Positions 33,994 through 43,586 of a stretch of 64,000 nucleotides of DNA are shown in pieces; position 1 is the stretch's first letter, and each line of letters starts with the position of its first letter. Source of the DNA: Enterobacter quasihormaechei (GTDB taxonomy: Bacteria > Pseudomonadota > Gammaproteobacteria > Enterobacterales > Enterobacteriaceae); contig NZ_SJON01000002.1 in NCBI RefSeq assembly GCF_004331385.1, positions 310,001 to 374,000 of the forward strand, given 5' to 3'. Position numbers and translations under genes: made by a program. Below the pieces are notes generated by a model. The model saw nothing but the letters and a program-made list of their open reading frames with translations, was not told where the DNA came from and did not search any database.

Positions 33994-35541
33994 TTACGCG
34001 GAGAGACGGAACTTCTGCACTGAGCGCTGGAGCTCTTCAGTCTGCCGCTCCAGTGCGGCGGCGGCGGCGGAAACCTGCTCCACCAGCGAGGCGTTCTGCT
34101 GGGTCACGCCGTCCATCTGGGTGATGGCCACGCCCACCTGCGAAATGCCTTTACTCTGCTCCTCTGACGCGGTGGCGATCTGCTTCATAATGACGGTCAC
34201 CTCCTTCACGTCCCGCAGGATGGCTTCCATCGTCGTGCCGGTATCGTTCACCAGCTGCGCCCCCTGCGCCACGCGGGAAACGGAATCTGCAATCAGCCCT
34301 TCGATCTCCTTTGCCGCGTTCGCGCTGCGGCTGGCCAGATTACGCACCTCACCCGCAACGACCGCAAAGCCACGCCCCTGCTCCCCTGCCCGGGCCGCCT
34401 CGACCGCGGCGTTAAGCGCCAGAATGTTGGTCTGGAAGGCGATACTGTTAATCACGGAGGTGATTTCAGCAATCTTCTTCGAGCTGGCTGAGATGCCGCT
34501 CATGGTGGTGACGACCTCGTCGACCAGCGAACCGCCGCGGCTGGCCGTGCCGGAGGCAATGTCCGCCAGCTGGCTGGCCTGGCGTGCGCTTTCGGCGTTC
34601 AGCTTCACCGTTGCGGTAAGCTGCTCCATGCTCGCCGCCGTCTCTTCCAGCGCAGCGGCCTGCTCTTCGGTACGCGAAGAGAGATCGTTATTCCCGCTGG
34701 AGATCTCCGTTGCCCCGCGCCAGATATTCTCGCTGCCGGAACGGATGGTGCTAACCGCCTCACGCAGGCTGTCCTGCATGGCGCTCAGCAGCGGCACCAG
34801 CTGGCCCACGCAGTTGCGGCCAATGGGCGGAATCGGCTGGCTGAGATCGCCCTGCGCAATCTGGCGGAACTGCTGGCGGATGCGTTCCAGCGGCTTCACC
34901 AGCAGCGCCACCAGGTAGCGGTCGGTGAAGAGCAGGATCAGCAAACCGACGATCGTGGCGGTAACGATCACCGTCCGGGTTATGCTGGTGAGGCTGTCGA
35001 CCACCACGCGCGTACTGTCGAGCGCCGTCACCGCAGAATTGTTAAAGTTCTCAACCGCGGCGCCAAACGCGCGGCTCAGCGGCGGCGTGACGTTGTTGGC
35101 CTGCTGACGATAGCCTTCGAGCGTCGCCTGCTTCGCCTGCGCCATCTGCGGCGTAACGCCCCGATCGAGCAGCGCCTGCCAGGTGGAAATGACCTGCGCA
35201 GAGACCGTTTCATCCATCGGGCCCGGGGAGATGGCCTTCATCTCCGCCAGCTTTTTGCTCATGTTATCCAGAGCCTGCTGGGCGGAAGCCAGGTCCGGCG
35301 TGCCGCCCGCCGCTTTAACGTCCATCGCGCGGCTCAGGCGGGTGACAAAACGAAAATACTGATCGTTACCCTGGCTCAATACCGTCATTTGCCGGACCAG
35401 CTGACGGTCAACGTCGTTACCATCAGAAACGCGGGACAGAGACCAGGTGCTGTAAAGCCCTACGCCCGCCCACATGACACAAAAGATCCCCAGTATCGTC
35501 AGCATGACGAAACGGATGGTGAAATTACGAAGCATGTTCAT
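33994..35541 (-). CDS. Methyl-accepting chemotaxis protein
   Basis: A 515-residue transmembrane chemoreceptor. TM1 (about 10-32), a periplasmic four-helix-bundle-like ligand domain (about 33-187), TM2 (about 188-207), a HAMP domain with [20 protein letters not shown], then the long cytoplasmic helical hairpin with the tip [20 protein letters not shown]. The C-terminus ends VQKFRLSA without the NWETF pentapeptide that tethers CheR/CheB, so it is a low-abundance-type receptor that may depend on others for methylation. The ligand is unknown. A sigma-28 promoter lies upstream, placing it in the flagellar regulon. It ends two bases from the DeoR gene. Confidence 0.95.
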   Translation of the reverse strand: MNMLRNFTIRFVMLTILGIFCVMWAGVGLYSTWSLSRVSDGNDVDRQLVRQMTVLSQGNDQYFRFVTRLSRAMDVKAAGGTPDLASAQQALDNMSKKLAEMKAISPGPMDETVSAQVISTWQALLDRGVTPQMAQAKQATLEGYRQQANNVTPPLSRAFGAAVENFNNSAVTALDSTRVVVDSLTSITRTVIVTATIVGLLILLFTDRYLVALLVKPLERIRQQFRQIAQGDLSQPIPPIGRNCVGQLVPLLSAMQDSLREAVSTIRSGSENIWRGATEISSGNNDLSSRTEEQAAALEETAASMEQLTATVKLNAESARQASQLADIASGTASRGGSLVDEVVTTMSGISASSKKIAEITSVINSIAFQTNILALNAAVEAARAGEQGRGFAVVAGEVRNLASRSANAAKEIEGLIADSVSRVAQGAQLVNDTGTTMEAILRDVKEVTVIMKQIATASEEQSKGISQVGVAITQMDGVTQQNASLVEQVSAAAAALERQTEELQRSVQKFRLSA

Positions 35542-35594
35542 TGAGTGTTCCTTGCCGTGAGGGTGAATTCGCCCAGAGGCGAGTGCTATCCTCG

Positions 35595-35621
35595 TTATCG
35601 GCAGGGACAGGGGAAAAGATA
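35595..35621 (-). promoter_or_regulatory. Sigma-28 (FliA) promoter of the chemoreceptor gene
   Basis: Read on the minus strand, TATCTTTT-N11-GCCGATAA occurs 54-80 bases before the chemoreceptor start. The -10 matches the FliA consensus GCCGATAA perfectly, the 11-base spacer is exact and the -35 agrees with TAAAGTTT at five of eight positions. Confidence 0.85.
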
Positions 35622-35670
35622 ACCCCTTGTGATGATTTATTTAAGCAGTGCTTATTATTCCAGATGCTTT

Positions 35671-35790
35671 TTAAACCAGCTTAACGTTCTCGATCAGCCA
35701 GCTCGGCTTCGGGCTGGTCATAGCGTGGGCATAATAGTCATCGTAATCATTCAGCTCGTGCGGAAAATTCTTGCTAGTCAGGCGCGTCGT
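35671..35790 (-). pseudogene. yghX: Relic of yghX (dienelactone hydrolase family), N-terminal fragment
   Basis: A 40-codon minus-strand frame reads RLTSKNFPHELNDYDDYYAH and then unrelated residues to a TAA stop at 35671. From memory, E. coli YghX begins MPRLTAKDFPQELLDYYDYYAH, so the first 22 residues align almost without gaps. An intact YghX has about 280 residues; the rest is missing. The expected start position reads ACG, a GGAG ribosome-like site survives at 35798-35801, and an in-frame TAA lies two codons upstream. The position beside yghZ is also that of E. coli yghX. This is the remnant of a deletion. Confidence 0.75.
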
Positions 35791-35872
35791 CGCTTATCTC
35801 CACGATTTATGATTTGATAGGCTTAGAATAAAAACGCTGTTTCGAAAATTCACCGATAAGAAAGGAGACATC

Positions 35873-36913
35873 ATGTCCTGGCACCCTTACTCCGGCCGAT
35901 ACGAAAATATGCAGTACCGATACTGCGGCAAAAGTGGCCTGCGCTTACCGGCGCTGTCGCTGGGCCTGTGGCACAGCTTCGGTCACGTTCAGGCGCTCGA
36001 TTCCCAGCGTACGCTGCTGCGTAAAGCCTTCGATCTCGGCATTACCCATTTTGACCTTGCCAATAACTACGGCCCTCCTGCGGGCAGCGCTGAAGAGAAT
36101 TTTGGCCGCCTGCTGCGGGAAGATTTTGCCGGTTATCGCGACGAGCTGATTATCTCCACCAAAGCGGGCTACGACATGTGGCCAGGGCCGTACGGTTCGG
36201 GCGGTTCACGTAAATATCTGCTCGCCAGCCTCGACCAGAGCCTGAAACGCATAGGCGTGGAGTATGTGGATATTTTCTATTCTCACCGCGTTGACGAACA
36301 CACGCCGATGGAAGAGACCGCCGCCGCGCTGGCACACGCGGTGCAGAGCGGAAAAGCGCTGTATGTCGGCATTTCGTCTTACTCCACGGAACGCACGACG
36401 GCGATGGCCGAACTGCTGCGCGAGTGGAAGATCCCGCTTTTGATCCACCAGCCGTCTTACAACCTGCTTAACCGCTGGGTCGACAAAACTGGCCTGCTGG
36501 ACGCGCTGGAGAAAAACGGAACGGGCTGTATCGCCTTTACCCCGCTGGCGCAGGGCCTGCTGACCGGTAAATACCTGAATGGTATTCCGGACGGTTCACG
36601 CATGCAGCGGGAAGGGAAGAAAGTGCGCGGCCTGACGGAGAACATGCTGACGGAAGCTAACCTGAGTAGCCTTCGTCTGCTGAATGAAATGGCGCACGCG
36701 CGCGGGCAGACGATGGCGCAGATGGCGCTAAGCTGGCTGTTGAAAGACGCGCGCGTAACGTCGGTGCTCATTGGTGCGAGCCGCCCGGAGCAGCTGGAAG
36801 AGAACGTGCAGGCGCTGAATAACCTGCGCTTTACCGAAGATGAACTGACGCGCATTGACCAGCACGTGACGGACGGTGAACTGAATTTGTGGCAGGCGTC
36901 GTCGGATAAATAG
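35873..36913 (+). CDS. yghZ: L-glyceraldehyde 3-phosphate reductase / aldo-keto reductase YghZ (Gpr)
   Basis: A 346-residue aldo-keto reductase of the AKR14 group, the same length as E. coli YghZ and highly similar. Catalytic residues are visible: Asp and Tyr in ITHFDLANNYGPP, Lys in IISTKAGYDM, His in IFYSHRVDEH; the cofactor end has VLIGASRPEQLEEN. It reduces L-glyceraldehyde 3-phosphate and methylglyoxal with NADPH. AAGGAGA lies seven bases before the ATG. The flanking 331-base gap upstream holds the yghX relic and the chemoreceptor promoter. Confidence 0.95.
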   Translation: MSWHPYSGRYENMQYRYCGKSGLRLPALSLGLWHSFGHVQALDSQRTLLRKAFDLGITHFDLANNYGPPAGSAEENFGRLLREDFAGYRDELIISTKAGYDMWPGPYGSGGSRKYLLASLDQSLKRIGVEYVDIFYSHRVDEHTPMEETAAALAHAVQSGKALYVGISSYSTERTTAMAELLREWKIPLLIHQPSYNLLNRWVDKTGLLDALEKNGTGCIAFTPLAQGLLTGKYLNGIPDGSRMQREGKKVRGLTENMLTEANLSSLRLLNEMAHARGQTMAQMALSWLLKDARVTSVLIGASRPEQLEENVQALNNLRFTEDELTRIDQHVTDGELNLWQASSDK

Positions 36914-36924
36914 CGCGCCTGCTG

Positions 36925-36970
36925 CCCTCACCCCGGCCCTCTCCCACAGGAAGAGGGTTAGGGTGAGGGG
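36925..36970. repeat. CCCTCACCC...GGGTGAGGGG intergenic palindromic repeat
   Basis: CCCTCACCCCGGCCCTCT and AGAGGGTTAGGGTGAGGGG form a long imperfect stem with a small loop between convergent yghZ and yqhA. This is a dispersed intergenic element familiar from Enterobacter, Klebsiella and Pseudomonas genomes, distinct from the REP family in the rest of the window, and may terminate both genes. Confidence 0.8.
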
Positions 36971-36980
36971 CGCGGTGAAT

Positions 36981-37508
<528 letters not shown>

Positions 37509-37512
37509 TCAA

Positions 37513-38016
37513 CTACACATCGTTGGGATCTACATCCGGGCGCGCATACTCCGGCCAGACCAGCGCAACCAGTTCCGGGTAGGCTTCGAGGCTAAACTCG
37601 CGAAAACACTGGCGCAAATTTAATACGTCCAAATCGGAGTACGACACCTTCTCACCATTCAGACAGCGCTTTTTGATATTGTCATAATATTTATAGACGG
37701 CGGAATTAAGGTCGCTACAGCGGCGCTGCGCATCGAACAGGCCGGGCGTGTCATTAATGTCGGACATTTTCATCCGCTTAATTGTCGCATGAAGAAAATC
37801 GATATATTCGTGATTCACCCGCCAGTACCACACCGGCGTTACGGCGTTCATCAATACGGAGAAATGATCTTCCCCCTCCTCTTTGGACATCAATTCAGGC
37901 TGCGGCGGTTCACTGACGTCTTTTGACACTTTCGTTTTATTGAACTCTTGCATCAATAAAAGCACGCCAGCGGTCAGTAATAGTAACGTTATGACCGTAA
38001 AGAAAATGCTGTTCAT
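37513..38016 (-). CDS. Unrecognised single-pass membrane protein
   Basis: A 167-residue protein I do not recognise. It has one N-terminal hydrophobic helix (about 4-22), an acidic Pro-rich stalk (SEPPQPELMSKEEGEDH) and a predicted mainly helical soluble domain rich in Tyr and Trp (TPVWYWRVNHEYIDFLHA). No enzymatic motif is visible. With a short N-terminus before the helix and acidic residues after it, the domain probably faces the cytoplasm or hangs as a signal-anchor protein. It diverges across about 100 bases from two other unknown genes of similar low GC. Confidence 0.75.
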   Translation of the reverse strand: MNSIFFTVITLLLLTAGVLLLMQEFNKTKVSKDVSEPPQPELMSKEEGEDHFSVLMNAVTPVWYWRVNHEYIDFLHATIKRMKMSDINDTPGLFDAQRRCSDLNSAVYKYYDNIKKRCLNGEKVSYSDLDVLNLRQCFREFSLEAYPELVALVWPEYARPDVDPNDV

Positions 38017-38118
38017 GGGTAGGCTCCATTTTTTTTGATTTTAAAATTGCCTCATGTTATTGTCAACGAATCTCACCCTTTTTCCAACCCCACCCTTTTG
38101 AAATTAAAGGAAATTAAA

Positions 38119-38523
38119 ATGCTGCCCGACAATATTGTCCCGGCAAAGTACCACATTACGCCTGTGGAACAGCCTTCGACGGAAGCAGATAAAGAGGCGA
38201 ATTTCACTCAAGGAAAAAGAAAACTCTCCGACTACGAAGCCGACATATTAATTGGTGTTTCGCGCACCGGCAAATCTCGTAATATGGTGCTGGAAGAGCA
38301 CGATCGCCATTTAAAAGAACGTTTATTTCGGGCCATCAAGATTGAAGCTCTGGTTCATCTGCTGAATGATTTACAGGCCGAAGGGGAAATAGATGCCCAG
38401 ACTTTAAGTCAAATAATGGCCGAGAAAACGCAGCAAATAAATGAAGCGGGCAATGAAATTTGGCTTAATTTAATTACGCGTGAAAAAAACAATCCCATTT
38501 TTTATCAGTTGGGGGAAGATTAA
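38119..38523 (+). CDS. Unrecognised 134-residue helical protein
   Basis: I do not recognise this protein. The frame is open from 38035, but AAAGGAAA lies just before the ATG at 38119 (MLPDNIVPAKYH), which is preferred. No signal peptide or membrane helix is seen. The sequence is largely charged and helical (RHLKERLFRAIKIEALVHLL, IDAQTLSQIMAEKTQQI). The next gene starts one base after its stop, so the two form an operon. Base composition is more AT-rich than the backbone, a hint of transfer. Confidence 0.75.
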   Translation: MLPDNIVPAKYHITPVEQPSTEADKEANFTQGKRKLSDYEADILIGVSRTGKSRNMVLEEHDRHLKERLFRAIKIEALVHLLNDLQAEGEIDAQTLSQIMAEKTQQINEAGNEIWLNLITREKNNPIFYQLGED

Positions 38524-38524
38524 C

Positions 38525-38953
38525 GTGAATAATGATACCGGTAATAACGTTTATTTGACTTTAGATGATAAGAAAAGCGATGAATTTATCTTAAAGCAAA
38601 ATCTCGACGCCCTCAAAAAGATAAAAAATGACGAGATGACGCGAATTACGCAGGATTTAATTTCAATTCCGGCCACGCTGGTGCGCCTGAAATGGCAGAA
38701 CCGCCGGGAGATTTATGCCTTGCAGGTCAAAGAGGAAATTTACGGCGCGGTGATGAACGCCATTATTGAACAGCGCCCTGAGCTGAAGGAGAAGATCCTC
38801 GGGCGGCTGGAGGCGAGCTATCAGTACCTGCTGGCACGCGAAACCGCCACCCTGCGCCTGACCCGTAAACTCTCGGAAGGCAACTATCGCACATCAAACG
38901 TCACCTGCGTGGCGCTCGATGAAGAGGCGTCAACAACATCTTCCGACTGCTGA
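38525..38953 (+). CDS. Unrecognised 142-residue helical protein
   Basis: I do not recognise this protein. The start is taken as GTG at 38525 (NNDTGNNVYLTLDD), one base after the preceding stop and preceded by GGGGGAAG; an upstream in-frame ATG at 38480 would overlap the previous gene by 44 bases. No signal peptide, membrane segment or catalytic motif is visible; the interior is charged and helical (EEIYGAVMNAIIEQRPELKE, LARETATLRLTRKLS). It is the second gene of a two-gene operon, and a REP element follows. Confidence 0.72.
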   Translation: MNNDTGNNVYLTLDDKKSDEFILKQNLDALKKIKNDEMTRITQDLISIPATLVRLKWQNRREIYALQVKEEIYGAVMNAIIEQRPELKEKILGRLEASYQYLLARETATLRLTRKLSEGNYRTSNVTCVALDEEASTTSSDC

Positions 38954-38964
38954 CAACGTGGTTC

Positions 38965-39020
38965 GCCCGGCGGCGCTAGCCTGAGATTGTGGGCCGGGTA
39001 AGGCGAAGCCGCCACCCGGC
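38965..39020. repeat. REP element between the unknown operon and exbD
   Basis: The core GCCCGGCGGCGCTAGC and the opposed GGCCGGGTAAGGCGAAGCCGCCACCCGGC form a BIME-like pair in the convergent gap before exbD. No separate terminator is evident. Confidence 0.8.
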
Positions 39021-39044
39021 ACGGAAGGCGGCTTCGCCTTCGTT

Positions 39045-39470
39045 TTACTTCGCGGCCGCTTTCTCTTCGCCGACCAGACCAATCTTCAGGTAACCCGCCT
39101 GATGCAGCGTGTCCATTACCTTCATCATGGTTTCGTAATCGACGGTTTTATCCGCGCGGAAGAAGACGGTGGTGTCTTTCTTGCCGCCGGTCAGCTGGTC
39201 CAGCGCCGGAATAACCGAGGCATCCGTCACCGGGTCGTTGCCCAGGAACATGGATTTGTCAGCCTTCACCGACAGGTAGATAGGCTTTTCCGGACGCGGC
39301 TGCGGCTGGCTGGAGGACGCAGGCAGATTCACCTTCACGTCCACCGTCGCCAGCGGCGCGGCAACCATAAAGATAATCAGCAGAACCAGCATGACGTCGA
39401 TAAACGGCGTCACGTTGATTTCATGCATTTCACCGTTATCGTCCAGATTTTCATTAAGACGCATTGCCAT
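39045..39470 (-). CDS. exbD: TonB system transport protein ExbD
   Basis: A 141-residue inner-membrane protein, nearly identical to E. coli ExbD. A short cytoplasmic N-terminus is followed by one membrane helix holding the essential Asp25 (INVTPFIDVMLVLLIIF) and a periplasmic domain. With ExbB it uses the proton gradient to energise TonB for uptake of siderophores and cobalamin. It lies four bases after exbB. Confidence 0.97.
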   Translation of the reverse strand: MAMRLNENLDDNGEMHEINVTPFIDVMLVLLIIFMVAAPLATVDVKVNLPASSSQPQPRPEKPIYLSVKADKSMFLGNDPVTDASVIPALDQLTGGKKDTTVFFRADKTVDYETMMKVMDTLHQAGYLKIGLVGEEKAAAK

Positions 39471-39474
39471 AGAA

Positions 39475-40206
39475 TCAACCTACGCGCAGTTTGGAGGCCG
39501 CATGCACCGGCTTAACGGCGCTGGCGTTCAGGTCCAGGTCGCGGCTTTGCAGCAGCAGAACCTGCGCGGCAACGTCGCCCAGCGTGGCTTTGTAACTGCC
39601 AATCATGCGTGCAAAGATGTTATAGATAACCACCGCCGGGATAGCGGCAACCAGACCAATAGCCGTTGCCAGCAGCGCTTCTGCGATACCCGGCGCGACG
39701 ACCGCAAGGTTAGTGGTCTGCGTCTGGGCGATACCGATAAAGCTGTTCATGATGCCCCAGACGGTACCAAACAGGCCGACAAACGGGGAGATGGCGCCGA
39801 TAGTCGCCAGGTAGCCGTTACCGCGGCCCATATGACGGCCTACGGCTGCAACGCGACGCTCCAGACGGAACCCGGTACGCTCTTTAATGCCTTCGTTATC
39901 TTCACTGCCTGCGGAGAGTTCCAGCTCGTTCTGAGCTTCATTCACTAACAGGGTGGTCAGGCTTTTCGCATGGAAGGATGAGGTGATATCAGAAGCCTGA
40001 TCCAGAGAGCGGGCTTCTGCCAGCTGCTTCTGCTCACGCTTGAGGCGACGTTTTTGTGAAAGAAGTTCGGCGCTCTTGCTGAAGAAGATAGCCCAGGTGA
40101 TCACGGACGCCAGAATCAGGCCGATCATCACAATCTTAACTACGATGTCAGCATGATGGTACATGCCCCAAACGGAGAGATCCGTCTGCATCAAATTATT
40201 ACCCAC
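39475..40206 (-). CDS. exbB: TonB system transport protein ExbB
   Basis: A 243-residue inner-membrane protein of the MotA/TolQ/ExbB proton channel family with three membrane segments; conserved regions include [20 protein letters not shown] and [20 protein letters not shown]. It forms the pentameric channel around ExbD. The operon exbBD is divergent from metC, and a Fur-box-like sequence lies about 63 bases upstream. Confidence 0.97.
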   Translation of the reverse strand: MGNNLMQTDLSVWGMYHHADIVVKIVMIGLILASVITWAIFFSKSAELLSQKRRLKREQKQLAEARSLDQASDITSSFHAKSLTTLLVNEAQNELELSAGSEDNEGIKERTGFRLERRVAAVGRHMGRGNGYLATIGAISPFVGLFGTVWGIMNSFIGIAQTQTTNLAVVAPGIAEALLATAIGLVAAIPAVVIYNIFARMIGSYKATLGDVAAQVLLLQSRDLDLNASAVKPVHAASKLRVG

Positions 40207-40268
40207 TCTGTATCTCCAGGACGCAAATCACAAATCTGAACGTAATAATATCAAAACGTCGTCGAATT

Positions 40269-40287
40269 GATAGTAGTTCTCATTAGT
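40269..40287 (-). promoter_or_regulatory. Candidate Fur box upstream of exbB
   Basis: GATAGTAGTTCTCATTAGT matches the 19-base Fur consensus at about 12 positions, with both outer arms (GATA and TCATTA) well conserved. exbBD is iron-regulated by Fur in E. coli, and the site lies 63-81 bases before the exbB start. Confidence 0.5.
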
Positions 40288-40413
40288 ATTTACATAGTGC
40301 CGTAATTTTCGCTCACTTTCCTTGCGCTTACGCAGTAAAAATTTTTTATGCGTATTTTTAATAATATTTTCTGCTTATTCGATAAGCATCCGGATGCACA
40401 TTCTGACAATCAT

Positions 40414-40437
40414 GGTAGTCTGGACGTCCAGACGTAT
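40414..40437 (+). promoter_or_regulatory. Three tandem met boxes (MetJ operator) of metC
   Basis: Three adjoining eight-base units read GGTAGTCT, GGACGTCC and AGACGTAT against the MetJ consensus AGACGTCT. The central unit is palindromic. They lie 20-43 bases before the metC start, where MetJ with S-adenosylmethionine would block transcription. Confidence 0.8.
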
Positions 40438-40456
40438 AAAAATAGGGTTAGCGAAC

Positions 40457-41644
40457 ATGACTAAAAAGCAGCTTGAGACCACGCTGGTGCAGGCAGGACG
40501 CAGTAAGAAATACACCCAGGGCTCCGTCAACAGCGTGATCCAGCGCGCCTCCTCGCTGGTGTTTGATACCGTCGAGGATAAAAAAATCGCCACGCGTAAT
40601 CGCGCGAAGGGCGGGCTGTTTTACGGTCGTCGCGGCACGTTAACCCATTTCTCGTTGCAGGAAGCCATGTGCGAACTGGAGGGCGGCGCGGGCTGCGCGC
40701 TGTTCCCGTGCGGCGCGGCGGCGGTCGCCAATACCATTCTGGCGTTTGTGGAACAGGGCGACCACGTCCTGATGACCAATACCGCCTACGAGCCAAGCCA
40801 GGACTTCTGCACCAAAATTCTCAGCAAGCTCGGCGTCACCACCAGCTGGTTCGATCCGCTGATTGGGTCAGGCATTGCCGGGCTTGTTCAGCCCAACACG
40901 CGCGTGGTGTTCCTGGAATCTCCCGGCTCCATCACCATGGAAGTGCATGACGTCCCGGCCATCGTGAACGCGGTGCGCAGTATCGCGCCGGAAGCGATTA
41001 TCATGATCGACAATACCTGGGCGGCAGGCGTGCTGTTTAAAGCGCTGGACTTTGATATTGATATCTCCATACAGGCGGCGACCAAATATCTGATTGGCCA
41101 TTCCGACGGCATGATCGGTACGGCGGTAGCTAACGCCCGCTGCTGGGATCAACTGCGTGAAAACGCCTACCTGATGGGTCAGATGGTGGATGCCGATACC
41201 GCCTACATGACCAGCCGGGGCATCCGTACGCTCGGCGTGCGTCTGCGTCAGCACCACGAAAGCAGCCTGCAAATTGCCCAGTGGCTGGCGCTGCATCCGC
41301 AGGTGGAGCGCGTTAACCATCCGGCGCTGCCGGGCAGCAAAGGCCACGAATACTGGCAACGTGACTTTACGGGCAGCAGCGGGCTGTTCTCATTTGTTCT
41401 TAAAAAGCGCCTGAATGACGCCGAGCTGGCGCGCTATCTGGATCACTTTACCCTCTTCAGCATGGCCTATTCCTGGGGTGGATTTGAATCGCTGATCCTG
41501 CCTAACCAGCCGGAGCAGATTGCAGCCCTGCGCCCGGGCGGCGAGGTGGACTTTGAGGGGACCTTAATCCGCCTGCATATCGGGCTGGAAAATGTGGACG
41601 ATTTAATTGCGGATTTATCGGCAGGGTTTGAGCGCATCGTGTAA
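40457..41644 (+). CDS. metC: Cystathionine beta-lyase MetC
   Basis: A 395-residue PLP enzyme that cleaves cystathionine to homocysteine, pyruvate and ammonia in methionine synthesis. The start [20 protein letters not shown] at 40457 matches E. coli MetC; the frame is open 45 codons upstream through the MetJ operator. The PLP lysine lies in [14 protein letters not shown], and conserved segments include [25 protein letters not shown] and [15 protein letters not shown] [13 protein letters not shown]. Confidence 0.97.
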   Translation: MTKKQLETTLVQAGRSKKYTQGSVNSVIQRASSLVFDTVEDKKIATRNRAKGGLFYGRRGTLTHFSLQEAMCELEGGAGCALFPCGAAAVANTILAFVEQGDHVLMTNTAYEPSQDFCTKILSKLGVTTSWFDPLIGSGIAGLVQPNTRVVFLESPGSITMEVHDVPAIVNAVRSIAPEAIIMIDNTWAAGVLFKALDFDIDISIQAATKYLIGHSDGMIGTAVANARCWDQLRENAYLMGQMVDADTAYMTSRGIRTLGVRLRQHHESSLQIAQWLALHPQVERVNHPALPGSKGHEYWQRDFTGSSGLFSFVLKKRLNDAELARYLDHFTLFSMAYSWGGFESLILPNQPEQIAALRPGGEVDFEGTLIRLHIGLENVDDLIADLSAGFERIV

Positions 41645-41786
41645 AGTGCTGGCTGAAATGTACTCCCCGGAAGCCATTCTGAACACCGCAAGCGGAAAAG
41701 TCTGTATGAGATGCGCCTGCGATCAACCCCGACAGGCAAATTTGGGAGTACAATAGCGTTATATCTGCTGTTCCACAGGAAAGTCC

Positions 41787-42446
41787 ATGGCTGTTATTCA
41801 AAATATCATCACGGCGCTCTGGCAACACGATTTTGCCGCGCTGGCGGACCCGCATGTCGTCGGGATTGTCTATTTCGTGATGTTCGCGACGCTGTTTCTG
41901 GAAAATGGACTACTGCCAGCCTCATTTTTACCCGGAGACAGCCTGCTTCTGCTCGCAGGAGCGTTAATCGGCAAGGGCGTGATGGACTTCGCACCGACAA
42001 TGGTGATCCTCACCTCTGCGGCCAGCCTCGGCTGCTGGCTGAGCTATTTGCAGGGACGCTGGCTTGGAAACACCCGCGTGGTGAAGGGCTGGCTGGCGCA
42101 GCTGCCGCATAAATACCACCAGCGTGCGACCTGCATGTTTGACCGCCACGGCCTGCTGGCGCTGCTCGCCGGGCGTTTTCTGGCGTTTGTGCGTACCCTG
42201 CTGCCGACCATGGCGGGGATTTCAGGCCTGTCTAACCGCCGCTTCCAGTTCTTCAACTGGCTGAGCGCCCTGCTCTGGGTGGGCGTGGTCACCACGCTCG
42301 GCTACGCGCTGAATATGATCCCCTTTGTTAAGCGCCATGAAGACCAGGTGATGACGTTCCTGATGGTGCTGCCGATCTTCCTGCTGGTTGCTGGGCTGGT
42401 GGGTACTATTGCGGTGGTGATTAAGAAAAAGTATTGCAGTGCATAA
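41787..42446 (+). CDS. yghB: DedA-family inner-membrane protein YghB
   Basis: A 219-residue membrane protein of the DedA/VTT family, same length as E. coli YghB. Motifs include [20 protein letters not shown] and [16 protein letters not shown], with the acidic and arginine residues needed for function in E. coli. The family is linked to envelope homeostasis and undecaprenyl phosphate or phospholipid movement; YghB is redundant with YqjA in E. coli. Ribosome site CAGGAAA lies before the ATG. Confidence 0.95.
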   Translation: MAVIQNIITALWQHDFAALADPHVVGIVYFVMFATLFLENGLLPASFLPGDSLLLLAGALIGKGVMDFAPTMVILTSAASLGCWLSYLQGRWLGNTRVVKGWLAQLPHKYHQRATCMFDRHGLLALLAGRFLAFVRTLLPTMAGISGLSNRRFQFFNWLSALLWVGVVTTLGYALNMIPFVKRHEDQVMTFLMVLPIFLLVAGLVGTIAVVIKKKYCSA

Positions 42447-42452
42447 ACAAAA

Positions 42453-42484
42453 GCCGGGTGGCGCTACCGCTTACCCGGCCTACG
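42453..42484. repeat. Single REP element between yghB and yqhC
   Basis: GCCGGGTGGCGCTACCGCTTACCCGGC forms one REP stem in the 45-base convergent gap between yghB and yqhC. Confidence 0.8.
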
Positions 42485-42491
42485 TTTCTCC

Positions 42492-43391
42492 TCAGGCTCC
42501 CTGCATGGTTCGGATGCGCGACGCATCTTCCCCCGGCGTAACGCCGAAGTAACGCTTAAACTCCCGACTAAATTGCGACGCGCTTTCATATCCAACCCGC
42601 ATCGCCGCCGCGCTGGCCTTCATGCCATCGTGGATCATCAGCATCCGCGCCTTGTGCAGACGGTAGGTTTTGAGGTACTGCAACGGCGACGTGCTGGTGA
42701 CGGATTTAAAGTTATGGTGAAACGCCGAGACGCTCATATTGGCTTCTGCCGCCAGCTGGTCAACGCTAAGGTTTTCGGTGTACTGGCTCTCAATGCGCTT
42801 CAGCACGCGGCTAATCAGGCTGAAGTGCGTTTGCCGGCTTACCAGCGCCAGCAGCGCCCCGCCGCCCGGCCCCAGCAGCACGTGATAAAGAATTTCGCGG
42901 ATAATCTGCTTTCCGAGAATACGGGCGTCCAGCGGCCTTTCCATCACATCTAACAGGCGTTCGATCGCGCAAAGAATTTCATCCGTTAAGGTCGCGGAGT
43001 TAATACCGCTTGCCGCCATCGACGGCCGGAACAGTTCGTCCTCCCCAATCTCCATCAGCAGCTCCTGCAACTGGAGGATATCGACGTTGACGCGGATCCC
43101 GGCCAGGGGCACATCCTCTGTCGCGAAGGTTTCACATTCGAAGGGTAAAGGTACTGTCAGAAGCAGATATTCATTGGGATCGTAACGGAAAACGCGCTCG
43201 TTGATATAGCCAATCTTATGGCCAGAAAAGAGAAAAACGATGCCGGGCTGATACATTACCGGGGTGCGTGTACCGGGCTGGGTTCCGTAGAGCAGCCGAA
43301 TATCCGGCAATAGCCCGGACACATTATTTCCATTATCTGTCAGTCTCTTAATCTGCGACGTTAGCTGATGGCAGATGGCATCACGGTTCAT
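42492..43391 (-). CDS. yqhC: AraC-family regulator YqhC
   Basis: A 299-residue AraC-type activator with an N-terminal AraC_N domain ([28 protein letters not shown]) and a C-terminal double helix-turn-helix ([40 protein letters not shown]). In E. coli YqhC senses reactive aldehydes such as glyoxal through cysteine residues and activates yqhD and dkgA, which are divergent here as well. Position and length agree with the E. coli gene. Confidence 0.93.
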   Translation of the reverse strand: MNRDAICHQLTSQIKRLTDNGNNVSGLLPDIRLLYGTQPGTRTPVMYQPGIVFLFSGHKIGYINERVFRYDPNEYLLLTVPLPFECETFATEDVPLAGIRVNVDILQLQELLMEIGEDELFRPSMAASGINSATLTDEILCAIERLLDVMERPLDARILGKQIIREILYHVLLGPGGGALLALVSRQTHFSLISRVLKRIESQYTENLSVDQLAAEANMSVSAFHHNFKSVTSTSPLQYLKTYRLHKARMLMIHDGMKASAAAMRVGYESASQFSREFKRYFGVTPGEDASRIRTMQGA

Positions 43392-43586
43392 TTTCAGTTA
43401 CTCCGGGTACGGTTTCCGACGTTAACAGTGTGCGCATTTTCTTACCGTTTCTCCAGCGCGCTGTAGAAATGGGCAAGACATCGGCAGGAATGTGCATTGA
43501 GAGGATAGCGCCTGCCCGCCACAATGTGCAGCATCAGGTTGCCTTCTGCGCCACCACGATTTTTTACCCACTACAGGGAACAAGCC

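Noticed and set aside
35629..35817. 62-codon plus-strand frame in the gap before yghZ
   Set aside because: It lies opposite the yghX relic and shows no family features or ribosome site.
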